Source: a virus
IMG/VR virus record: IMGVR_UViG_3300028388_004019
Span: 119,756-183,755 of that record
Reading direction: 5' to 3' (one strand)
DNA length: 64,000 bases
Shown here: one piece after another, positions 9,845 through 17,411 of the stretch
Layout of the letters: every line of letters begins with the position of its first letter
How positions within the stretch are numbered: the stretch's first letter is position 1
The notes under the pieces: model-generated
The model's database searches: none
Seen by the model: the letters and a program-made list of their open reading frames with translations, nothing else
What the model was told of the DNA's origin: nothing
Program-made: the position numbers and the translations under genes

Positions 9845-10594
9845 TCAGAAGAAAGGACGAAAAAACTCCGCCCCGAAGGCGATACGTGTCGACACCTTTT
9901 CTCCTGACGGGGCTACAAAAACACGGTCCAAATCTAACTTCGGTTCCGCACCTTCCATTGTGTTTCTGATATACTTTGAATCAGCAATTGGAAGATTGAC
10001 AATAGTTGATGATATATCTGCAGGGTCCTTAGAACCATCAAACTCAATAATCATTTTTTCTAATCTCTTAGTAACCACAGGAGCAACCATACCATCAGGG
10101 TATGCGTCTCTCATCTTTTGAAGGTCTTGAATATCTCTTTGATTTAAGATACGACACTTAACCGTTTTTTGACTAACAGGTAACATCAACTCAAATAAAC
10201 CTTCACCATTTGGTTCAATAGTGGTCGGTTTAACATTTAACTCATCTAATAAAATAGTCTGTTCAAAATCCTTCATTGTTTTAGGGTCACGAAGATTGAA
10301 TGTATATTCAGGACCAAATGAAGTGTTTCTTAAAAAGATAAGAATTGCTTCAACATCACATTCCAACAAATCCATCGGGTCGAAACCTGGTTCATAGATT
10401 TTACTTTTCAGTAAAGTCATAATGATATTATCACCATTTCTTTGACCCAATAATGTATTTTCATCTTGAGCAGTTAAAAAACCTACTTTTATCGAGGACT
10501 TCCCACTCTTATAATACTTACCCTTTGAAGGTAGTTGTACCACGTCGTGAGGTAGGTTGAAGTCTTGTTGTCCGTATTGTGCTGCGTTATCCAT
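9845..10594 (-). CDS. T4 gp26/gp51-type baseplate protein or tail assembly chaperone
   Basis: A 249-residue soluble protein. It starts with a short polar tail, then VVQLPSKGKYYKSG and FLTAQDENTLLGQR, the pattern of the T4 gp26-type baseplate family (LPSKG, then a DE-L helix). The remainder is alpha/beta with a predicted all-helical end. The family's usual Cys-rich segment appears to be missing: FGPEYTFNLRDPKTM occupies that place. The gene lies between tube and tape measure, and its 3' end carries the candidate frameshift run. A tape-measure chaperone role is inferred from this order. The final residues, AEFFRPFF, overlap the second frame. Confidence 0.6.
   Translation of the reverse strand: MDNAAQYGQQDFNLPHDVVQLPSKGKYYKSGKSSIKVGFLTAQDENTLLGQRNGDNIIMTLLKSKIYEPGFDPMDLLECDVEAILIFLRNTSFGPEYTFNLRDPKTMKDFEQTILLDELNVKPTTIEPNGEGLFELMLPVSQKTVKCRILNQRDIQDLQKMRDAYPDGMVAPVVTKRLEKMIIEFDGSKDPADISSTIVNLPIADSKYIRNTMEGAEPKLDLDRVFVAPSGEKVSTRIAFGAEFFRPFF
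9859..9865 (-). promoter_or_regulatory. Candidate +1 frameshift site TTTTTTC
   Basis: On the coding strand the zero-frame codons are GAG TTT TTT CGT. A one-base forward slip of the Phe tRNA re-pairs on TTC and enters the frame that runs into 9679-9831. The zero frame stops 12 bases further on, at TGA (9845-9847). Confidence 0.45.
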
Positions 10595-10611
10595 ATCTTA
10601 TATAATAAAAA

Positions 10612-10639
10612 AACCATAGAGAGTTTCCCCTCTATGGTT
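10612..10639 (-). terminator. Rho-independent terminator after the tail tube gene
   Basis: A 10-base perfect inverted repeat (AACCATAGAG / CTCTATGGTT) is followed on the minus strand by a run of seven T. It lies about 40 bases after the stop of the tube gene and just before the next gene's start. Confidence 0.85.
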
Positions 10640-10677
10640 AAATATAAATGAACTGATTTTTTCGTAAATAGTATATC

Positions 10678-11166
10678 TTAGTAAACTAATACACATCTAT
10701 CTGGACGAAGAGTTGCCGTGATAGTTGCAATACCATCATCAGAATAACCCAACGAATCAAAGTTTACATCCGTTAAGAATGTACCTTGTAAAATCCACTT
10801 TTCAACTGCCACACCTGTTGGGTCTAACATTTCCAAGTTGATGTTTTTCTTATAACCTGCAGCGTATCCCATACGACCCGTTACAGATTCTGCGTGTAAA
10901 CGAACCCACTCCATCAACGCTTGAGAAGCAGAAGGACCGATTGGGTCACGGAATGTTACGTTAATTGTGTTCCAAGTAAATCTACCTGCAACGTAAGTTG
11001 AAGTGTTCAAGAATGGTACTTCAACTGAATTGATTGAAACTTGAGGACGTGAAGTTGACTCCACATACCAAGAGTTGATACCCAATGATGAATCAAAAGT
11101 TAAGATGAACCTATTCTTTCTTTTTGGTTCATAAGGTATCGGCATTTTCATTAATAAATCAGCCAT
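10678..11166 (-). CDS. Tail tube protein (gp19-like)
   Basis: A 162-residue protein matching the T4 gp19-like tube family in length (T4 gp19 is 163) and pattern. It begins with a short linker and a beta strand (NRFILTFDSS), then WYVESTSRPQVSINSVEVPF, the central WNTINVTFRDPIGPSASQAL, and a closing beta section (GIATITATLRPDRCVLVY). It polymerises into the inner tube of the contractile tail. It is a single-gene transcription unit, with an upstream TATTTATAAGTA element (35 bases before ATG) and a strong terminator, as expected for a highly expressed virion protein. Confidence 0.88.
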   Translation of the reverse strand: MADLLMKMPIPYEPKRKNRFILTFDSSLGINSWYVESTSRPQVSINSVEVPFLNTSTYVAGRFTWNTINVTFRDPIGPSASQALMEWVRLHAESVTGRMGYAAGYKKNINLEMLDPTGVAVEKWILQGTFLTDVNFDSLGYSDDGIATITATLRPDRCVLVY

Positions 11167-11201
11167 TGTATTTTCGTTTTTATATTTTTTTGTTTATTAC
11201 T

Positions 11202-11209
11202 TATAAATA
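11202..11209 (-). promoter_or_regulatory. Putative late promoter element (TATTTATA)
   Basis: TATTTATAAGTA on the coding strand, 35 bases before the tube gene start, followed by an A/T-rich leader with no Shine-Dalgarno. Confidence 0.5.
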
Positions 11210-11282
11210 GTTGGACAAGTGAAAATTTTTCTATTTACTTTGTTTTGAAAAATTAGATTATATAGAAGCTAACTAGAAATTA

Positions 11283-12134
11283 TTATACTTCTTTTTTCTC
11301 TCCTCCTTTAGTTAAATAAGTTTTTACTGGTTTATCATCCTTATATTCTTTATCTAAAAAATTCTTAATGCTTTCAATATTACCTGGGTCATCATCAGAA
11401 AAACCAATCATAGGAACGAAATTGTTTTTAATGTCGTTCTTAAAGAATGCTCTTTGATTTAATTTACCAGCCATATCCTTCACATAAGAGATAAAGTTTT
11501 TAAGGGCTTTAATTTTTCCTTCTTCAGGGTTCGCAGCACTACCTTCACCATAAGTTACAGGGTGGAACTTTAATAAGTCCAAATACGATTCAACAATATC
11601 ATCATCAGTCATTTCGTCCTCACCAGAAATGTCTCTAAACTTCTTGAGGTTTGAGATTAACTCATCTTTACTTATACCCTTGTGATTGGTCATAATCATA
11701 TTGTACACCGCATCTTTTAATACTGAAGGTGTATGTCCACGAGCAGTAATAATTGAGAATATTGAACCTCCATTGATTGCTTCAACAAAATCATCCCATG
11801 AAGGACCCGTCTCAGCAACCATTGCATCAACAATAAATTGTGAGTCACCTTCAGTTGTGAAGTTTCTATAAGGGTTTTCAGCATAACCAACAATAGTTTC
11901 ACCTTTATAATCAAAAGGTTCTTTACCTAACACCCCACGATATTCTGCAAAGTCCTCAGTAGACATACCTACTTCTTTACCGTCCTCTGTTTTAACGATA
12001 ATTTGAGTTGGCATCATCATAATGTTGTCATCCCAATCAAAAGCATAATACTTCATATTAGGATTACCAGCTTCATCAAAACCTTCTTTGAGTTCTTTTT
12101 CCTCGATATATTCTCTTAATATTGTACGAATCAT
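11283..12134 (-). CDS. HAD-superfamily phosphatase with an N-terminal tag-like helix
   Basis: A 283-residue protein. After an N-terminal helix MIRTILREYIEE, HAD motif I is plain: YYAFDWDDNIMMMP (nucleophile Asp and the +2 Asp, about residues 33-35). Motif II is FSIITARGHTP, and a motif IV-like acidic cluster appears as IGFSDDDPGN near the end. It should therefore be an Mg-dependent phosphohydrolase; the substrate is unknown. The N-terminal helix ends in I-E-E, like the other tag-like starts here, so it might travel in the capsid. Its start overlaps the stop of a 47-residue gene (TAATG), so the two are coupled. Confidence 0.7.
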   Translation of the reverse strand: MIRTILREYIEEKELKEGFDEAGNPNMKYYAFDWDDNIMMMPTQIIVKTEDGKEVGMSTEDFAEYRGVLGKEPFDYKGETIVGYAENPYRNFTTEGDSQFIVDAMVAETGPSWDDFVEAINGGSIFSIITARGHTPSVLKDAVYNMIMTNHKGISKDELISNLKKFRDISGEDEMTDDDIVESYLDLLKFHPVTYGEGSAANPEEGKIKALKNFISYVKDMAGKLNQRAFFKNDIKNNFVPMIGFSDDDPGNIESIKNFLDKEYKDDKPVKTYLTKGGEKKEV

Positions 12135-12277
12135 TACTTTGTTTCGTTTAACTTCTCAATTAATCTTTCTAATTGTTCTTCTGAAATTACAATGTTTTGT
12201 GATTTTTCAGAAAATGTTTTAACACCGTTACTTTCTACACTAAGGTGTTCCATTAAGTTTGATTTTTTAAATTCCAT
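12134..12277 (-). CDS. Small protein with ISEEQLERLIEKLNE motif
   Basis: A 47-residue frame starting MEFKKSNLMEHLSVES and ending with an amphipathic helix, ISEEQLERLIEKLNE. This helix closely resembles the N-terminal ITESQL/ITEEQL helices of the proteins at 62106-62504 and 55203-55466. Its stop overlaps the ATG of the HAD gene. A TATTTATA element lies upstream, beyond a terminator hairpin. Function unknown; it may be a structural or scaffold-interacting peptide. Confidence 0.6.
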   Translation of the reverse strand: MEFKKSNLMEHLSVESNGVKTFSEKSQNIVISEEQLERLIEKLNETK

Positions 12278-12311
12278 GTTCTTATTTTAATTAAATGTTT
12301 AATAAGGCTAA

Positions 12312-12336
12312 TGGGGGTCACCATCGGTAACCCCCA
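12312..12336 (-). terminator. Terminator after the tail sheath gene
   Basis: A 7-base inverted repeat, TGGGGGT / ACCCCCA, lies about 20 bases after the sheath stop. On the minus strand it is followed by an A/T-rich stretch rather than a clean T run, so it may be leaky. Confidence 0.55.
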
Positions 12337-12339
12337 ATT

Positions 12340-12347
12340 TATAAATA
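12340..12347 (-). promoter_or_regulatory. Putative late promoter element (TATTTATA)
   Basis: TATTTATAAAT on the coding strand, between the sheath stop and its terminator hairpin; it would serve the 47-residue gene and the HAD gene. Confidence 0.35.
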
Positions 12348-12354
12348 TATCAAA

Positions 12355-15300
12355 TTAGATATCTTCGAAAGATGCTCCCGTTGGAGTAATCAAGAACTCA
12401 ATATCGATGAATTCAAGTGCTCTCGTCGGTTTCAAGTAGATTTTACCTGTCAACTGGTTGTTATCCAAATCTTCAGGTGTGTTTTCTACGACCACACGGA
12501 AGTCGATTAAACCTCTGTCTCTTCTAATAGAGTCTAAGATTGGGTTAACCGCATCTAAGAAGTCTTGTCTTACTTGGTCATCATTCTGTTCGAACAACAA
12601 TCTTACAGCCACAGCTGAAATCAACTTACGAGCTTGTAACAACAATCTTCTTACATTAATTCTGTCAAGTGCAGATTCTCTAACTTGTAGAGTCTTATTA
12701 CCCCAAATTACTGTACCCACATCTGAGAATGTTGCTATTGGGTTCAATCTACCTTGGTATAATGTATCTCTATCTTCTTGAGTTAACTTCTTACGTGCTT
12801 TAACAGCATTTACCAAACCTCTTGTGTAACCCGCAGTTGCGAACCAAGGGAATGCGATGTTATCTGTTAATGCTAAGTTCTTAACAACCTCTGCCGTTGG
12901 TGGAATGTAGATTTGTGTGTTATTAGCACCGTCTCTAACCAAAATCCAAGGATAATAAGTTGCTGTGTAGTTTGAATCAATATCTGACTCTTCCAAATTA
13001 TCTACCGCTTCATCAGGATAAATGAAATCAGATTCAAATGCTGAAGTATTTGGAACAAACATATTATAGTCAGGAGTAGTACATATGTAGATTGAATCAG
13101 CTCTGTCAGTTTCAATCATATCTATAGCTTCCTCGACCAAATTAGAATGATTAGTGTAATCAATACCTGGTGTAGTGAAAATATTAATATTTACTGCTTC
13201 AGGGTTTTCGAATGTTTTTTGACCCAATAGGTAAGCGTAGTAATCACTGTTTGCCCAATTATTAGAATCTTCACCTACAGTGATTTGTTTGAATTGACCC
13301 CATCCTGTTGCCGTAGGGAATGATACTGAAGGTGCTGCACCTTTCAAGTATGCAGTTCCACCTAAACGGAATGTGTCTTGATTCGAACGGAACTCTCTGT
13401 AGATATCCCAACCATCAAAACCACCTTTAGGAAGTAATGTAAACTTACGAGAGTTCAATCTATAATAAGGGTTAGACTGTGAAGTTGGTTCACTTCTGAA
13501 TTCAGCCGCACCTACATCAAACGCAGTTTCACCTGATGTCACGTACTCACCAGCAATCTTCACGACTGTTGCACCTGAGTCCATGTGGAAACCTTTTGTC
13601 AAGTAAGCCCAAGAGTTACCTTCGATAGCTGTACCGATGTTTGAAGGATTTTGTTTACCTTTATACATCAAGAAGTCAGAATCGATACCAATGGTATTTG
13701 AAACACCTAAATAAGTTTTTCTTACTTTATCACCAGCACTTCTTGTTGAGTTATCACCTCCCGAAGTTGTACCAAATGGTGGGTTATAAACTACCTCACC
13801 TGGTGTGTTGTATTTTGTTTTATATACTAAGAATGGACTCTTTACTCCTGAATATTCTCTAAAGTCGTAACCCTCGAAACCACAAGGAAGTGCATCGATT
13901 GGTGCATCTTCACTCATTTCAATCATAATATACTTAGACTTTAACTCAAATTCACCATTAGAAGTACCTACTTTTTTAGCTACATAACCATTTTCATTTG
14001 GGTTCAAAGTACAATTAGTGAACTTCTCAATTACTACAGGATTAGCATCTGTATCGAAGAAGTCACGTACTAAAATATCGAACGTTAAGTTATTGAATGA
14101 AATGTTAGCAATAGATACTTTAACTTCATTGTTAGCAACGTTACCATCTGAAATTGAAATAAATCTAAATAGTCTGTCAACTTGATTACCTCTCAACTCT
14201 GAAACTATAAACGGAGTTGATGGTGTTTGATATTGTTCTAAATACCAACCAATAGATGTATTAGTACCATTATCTTCTCTCGCTGAAGGTAAAGCAGTTA
14301 AGTCACAGTTCAAACCACGTATTTTACCTAACTTGTATCCTTCTGTTAATAATGAGTAATATACTTCCTCTGCAAATAGTGGGAATTCACTTCTATTCTT
14401 ACCGAAGTTTGTACCACCAAATACTTTATTAATATAGTTAGTATCTGTTAATGTGAATGATGTTTTGAATGTAAATGAATCACCCGCATTTGTAATACCT
14501 GAAATACCGAACGATGAGTAAGGATTTTTCTGTACTGACGCATATTCACCTGAACAATCCATAACTACTTGTGATGTACCACTTGCCATATAAACAGGAC
14601 CACCATCACTATTACTGTTAATACCTCTCGAACGTAGTGTTGCAACAACAACATCATTGTATTCAGTAAACGCAGTAGCGTTATATGAAAGTACTGTACC
14701 ACTGATTGTACCTGAGAAGTTACCACCACCCAAATCAGTAAAGTCATTATTCATTACTGCATTAAATGAAATACCTGAGTATTCATTACCCGAACCTGGT
14801 TCGAAACATGCGTAATACCAAGGGTCCATCAATGAGTCATCATAATCAGCAACAGAGTTGTATAAACCGTCAACACCTAAGTTGTTAGTTACAACAGTAT
14901 AACCGTTACCTGTATATGTTGAATAAACTGAGTCTGTCAACACACCCCATTGTGAAGAGGATGTACCTGATAATGAATTATCAAGGATAATATTGTGAAT
15001 GAATGATTGTAGTTGACCCGACATCGTTGTTGAGTCACCATTATATAATGTAATCGAGTCGTTGATGTAGTCACTTACAGGGTCAGAGAATGCACCCGTA
15101 AATTCTACCGTTGCTGAAGAACCTGTAGAACCAGTAAAAGTAACTGACCATGTTGATTCAGTTGGAGTATCCAATGTGTCAGGGTTTAAGTTTGCTTGTG
15201 TAGTGATAGACCAAGATGGACCAGCATCATAACCTGATAAACCTAATACTCTTGTTACAAATAATTGATTAGATTGTTGTAAGTACGCCTTAGCAATATA

Positions 15301-15534
15301 AGCTGCCTCATATTTTGGAATCTGCGTATTCACAAATTTAGTTGGATTTGTACCTCCGAAGTACGCTTGAAATTCGTCATATGAACTCACAAAAATAGGT
15401 TCGAAAGCGGGACCTGATAAAGTCTCACCAACAATACCCATAGTGGTTACACCCACACTCTGTGCCACGAAACTCAAGTCTCTTTCTGATGTATAAACAC
15501 CTGGAGAAACAAAAACTTTGTTTGAACTTGCCAT
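12355..15534 (-). CDS. Contractile tail sheath protein (gp18-like), enlarged
   Basis: A 1059-residue protein with clear sheath ends. The N terminus, NKVFVSPGVYTSERDLSFVA, is the usual PGVY start. The C-terminal part contains GTVIWGNKTLQ, INVRRLLLQARKLI and an end with GKIYLKPTRALEFIDIEF, typical of T4 gp18 and other sheaths. T4 gp18 has 659 residues, so about 400 residues are inserted, mainly beta-rich Ser/Thr/Gly/Asn sequence between about residues 110 and 600; these are probably surface domains on the sheath. A TATTTATAAT element lies 31 bases upstream, and a hairpin follows the stop. Confidence 0.88.
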   Translation of the reverse strand: MASSNKVFVSPGVYTSERDLSFVAQSVGVTTMGIVGETLSGPAFEPIFVSSYDEFQAYFGGTNPTKFVNTQIPKYEAAYIAKAYLQQSNQLFVTRVLGLSGYDAGPSWSITTQANLNPDTLDTPTESTWSVTFTGSTGSSATVEFTGAFSDPVSDYINDSITLYNGDSTTMSGQLQSFIHNIILDNSLSGTSSSQWGVLTDSVYSTYTGNGYTVVTNNLGVDGLYNSVADYDDSLMDPWYYACFEPGSGNEYSGISFNAVMNNDFTDLGGGNFSGTISGTVLSYNATAFTEYNDVVVATLRSRGINSNSDGGPVYMASGTSQVVMDCSGEYASVQKNPYSSFGISGITNAGDSFTFKTSFTLTDTNYINKVFGGTNFGKNRSEFPLFAEEVYYSLLTEGYKLGKIRGLNCDLTALPSAREDNGTNTSIGWYLEQYQTPSTPFIVSELRGNQVDRLFRFISISDGNVANNEVKVSIANISFNNLTFDILVRDFFDTDANPVVIEKFTNCTLNPNENGYVAKKVGTSNGEFELKSKYIMIEMSEDAPIDALPCGFEGYDFREYSGVKSPFLVYKTKYNTPGEVVYNPPFGTTSGGDNSTRSAGDKVRKTYLGVSNTIGIDSDFLMYKGKQNPSNIGTAIEGNSWAYLTKGFHMDSGATVVKIAGEYVTSGETAFDVGAAEFRSEPTSQSNPYYRLNSRKFTLLPKGGFDGWDIYREFRSNQDTFRLGGTAYLKGAAPSVSFPTATGWGQFKQITVGEDSNNWANSDYYAYLLGQKTFENPEAVNINIFTTPGIDYTNHSNLVEEAIDMIETDRADSIYICTTPDYNMFVPNTSAFESDFIYPDEAVDNLEESDIDSNYTATYYPWILVRDGANNTQIYIPPTAEVVKNLALTDNIAFPWFATAGYTRGLVNAVKARKKLTQEDRDTLYQGRLNPIATFSDVGTVIWGNKTLQVRESALDRINVRRLLLQARKLISAVAVRLLFEQNDDQVRQDFLDAVNPILDSIRRDRGLIDFRVVVENTPEDLDNNQLTGKIYLKPTRALEFIDIEFLITPTGASFEDI

Positions 15535-15565
15535 GTTTTTTTAATATCTTTAGAATTTATTTTAT

Positions 15566-15573
15566 TATAAATA
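15566..15573 (-). promoter_or_regulatory. Putative late promoter element (TATTTATA)
   Basis: TATTTATAAT on the coding strand, about 31 bases before the sheath gene start. Confidence 0.5.
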
Positions 15574-15659
15574 TTTGAGAAAATATCAAAAAACATTTAC
15601 ACCAGCACTATATTTATGGGTTAGGGAGATTTTTTTCTGCCTTTTTTCACACTAATATT

Positions 15660-15809
15660 ATGAAAGATATAAAGAACATTAAGATATCCACAGAGGTCCA
15701 TTCAACACTTAAAGAGTATTGTGATGAGAACGGTTTGAAGATGTATAAGTTTTTAGAAAAGATGATTATGGAAAAATGTTCCCGTCCAAAAGATATCTAC
15801 GGTGAGTAA
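15660..15809 (+). CDS. Small ribbon-helix-helix-like protein
   Basis: A 49-residue plus-strand gene between two minus-strand tail operons: MKDIKNIKISTEVHSTLKEY and so on. A short strand (KNIKIS) followed by two helices (TEVHSTLKEYCDENG; KMYKFLEKMIMEKC) fits the ribbon-helix-helix DNA-binding fold of small phage repressors. It stops immediately before the convergent stop of the 15810 gene. TATTTATG occurs about 40 bases upstream. A transcription regulator is likely; the target is unknown. Confidence 0.55.
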   Translation: MKDIKNIKISTEVHSTLKEYCDENGLKMYKFLEKMIMEKCSRPKDIYGE

Positions 15810-16847
15810 TTAAACCAATTTAGCGGTAGTGAATATTTTTGATTCACCATTACTATCTTTGGTAACAACAAACCTTACTAAATCATTAGTATTAATTTGA
15901 ATTTTACTAATATTTTCACCCACATAATCACCGTTTATATAAACTTCGAAACTTTTTACGTTATAAGTTTCAGTAAGTATCAAATCGGCCGTATATGAAA
16001 ATCTTTCACTTAGTTCGGTATTACCACTAACAAATAATAAATCTACAGGAAACTCGTTTGGATTTTCAGGTTTAGGTTCTACTTTACGGTCTTTATTCAA
16101 CAAAGGAATTTCATACATCGTTAATGTTCGTGAAATACCAGGACTCACTTCAAACTCTTCTTCATCCATTAAGAAACCTAACATCGTGAATTCATAGTTT
16201 TGGATGTAATATTTTCTTCTATCGATATCTAAAACAGACTCATCAGAAATGTTGTTTAATATAATAGGAATGTAATGACCTTTGATATTTGTATACGCTT
16301 GTCGAGAAGCGAAGTTTTGTAATACGTTTTTGTTGAATTCATTCAACGACCTCATTCTGTTCACAAACAGTTTAACATTATAAGTAATATCAACAGGAAT
16401 AGGTTGAGGTATTTTATAGACATCGACACCTTTTCTTTGTCCGTCCCAAGTTGGTACTTTAGCATAATAAAATTGTTTTCTATTTGGAATAGTATATTGT
16501 AATGATGGGTTGGTACCATAAGGAACTTCAGGTTGTCTTACCGTGGATATAAAAGGTGGTTTCACATTCTTATCCAAATCTTGGAAGTTCCATGTTTCAG
16601 TGAACTGAGACCAATTCTGTGTGGTGATAATAATATCAACAGTAGGTATAACCTTACCATCCATAAATGTTTTTAAGTCATTCTTAACAAAGTCCAACAT
16701 ACCACGGTCCAAATCTGCGTGACCGATACCTTTCGGCAAATAAGTTCCGTCCTTTTGAATATCTTCCAAAAGTTGTTCCCTTCTTGCAAGTCCCGTTTTA
16801 TTAGGGATTAGGTCAAGTGTCTTTTTTATTTTCTTTGGTAACGCCAT
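15810..16847 (-). CDS. Tail completion / sheath terminator candidate (gp15-like)
   Basis: A 345-residue soluble protein. The middle part, PIPVDITYNVKLFVNRMRSL, then FNKNVLQNF and SVLDIDRRKYYIQNYEFTML, follows the strand-helix-strand pattern of T4 gp15 and related tail terminators. It lies immediately upstream of the sheath gene, where gp15 lies near gp18 in T4. The C-terminal 80 residues form an additional beta domain. The start overlaps the stop of the upstream 171-residue gene (TAATG). The assignment rests on pattern and synteny, not on a decisive motif. Confidence 0.45.
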   Translation of the reverse strand: MALPKKIKKTLDLIPNKTGLARREQLLEDIQKDGTYLPKGIGHADLDRGMLDFVKNDLKTFMDGKVIPTVDIIITTQNWSQFTETWNFQDLDKNVKPPFISTVRQPEVPYGTNPSLQYTIPNRKQFYYAKVPTWDGQRKGVDVYKIPQPIPVDITYNVKLFVNRMRSLNEFNKNVLQNFASRQAYTNIKGHYIPIILNNISDESVLDIDRRKYYIQNYEFTMLGFLMDEEEFEVSPGISRTLTMYEIPLLNKDRKVEPKPENPNEFPVDLLFVSGNTELSERFSYTADLILTETYNVKSFEVYINGDYVGENISKIQINTNDLVRFVVTKDSNGESKIFTTAKLV

Positions 16848-17362
16848 TAGATTCCGTTGAATTCATCATTTGATACCGGCGATGCAGTGATACTGCGGTA
16901 ATATGGTTTATAACCACCATAAGTGTGCCTGTTATCCGAGGTGATACGACCGTCATCAACGACGGAATAATATCTAACTCTATCTTCTTTTTCATAATAA
17001 CCAATGTAGTCTCCGAACTCAATCTCGACACCCATCTCATCTAAGTAAGATTGATAGATACCTACTTTGAGATTACCTGGTTCTACCTGTCCAATTCTTG
17101 AGTTCCCCATAAACGCATTTGTTGGTGCTTCAATCTGAACATAACCTTTAAGTTCCACAGGTGCCTGGTACTGAATACCTTCAGACACAACCTCACCATA
17201 GACATCGTCTTTTTTTGTCCTTTGTTTATCAACACGATACAACACAAACGTAAAGTTCATATCCCCGTGCAACCATTCTTGGCCGAGGGATATGTCTAAA
17301 TCAAAATCTTCTTCTGCGAAGAATTTGTTTAATCTCGTTATTGGAACTTTTCTTTGACTCAT
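16847..17362 (-). CDS. Neck / head-tail connector candidate
   Basis: A 171-residue, beta-rich protein: QEWLHGDMNFTFVLYRVD, VELKGYVQIEAPTN, a GDYIGYYEKEDRVRYYSV strand pair, and a conserved-looking YGGYKPYYRSI near the end. An ATG at 17360-17362 is preferred over the TTG three bases upstream. It is translationally coupled to the gp15-like gene. The position suggests a gp14-type neck protein or connector, but no diagnostic motif proves it. TATTTATC lies five bases upstream of the start. Confidence 0.45.
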   Translation of the reverse strand: MSQRKVPITRLNKFFAEEDFDLDISLGQEWLHGDMNFTFVLYRVDKQRTKKDDVYGEVVSEGIQYQAPVELKGYVQIEAPTNAFMGNSRIGQVEPGNLKVGIYQSYLDEMGVEIEFGDYIGYYEKEDRVRYYSVVDDGRITSDNRHTYGGYKPYYRSITASPVSNDEFNGI

Positions 17363-17367
17363 CAATT

Positions 17368-17375
17368 GATAAATA
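17368..17375 (-). promoter_or_regulatory. Putative late promoter variant (TATTTATC)
   Basis: TATTTATC on the coding strand, 5 bases before the neck candidate start; differs from the main element in the last base. Confidence 0.35.
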
Positions 17376-17411
17376 TTAAGAAAATGATTATTATTAAAGG
17401 TATTTGGCTGT

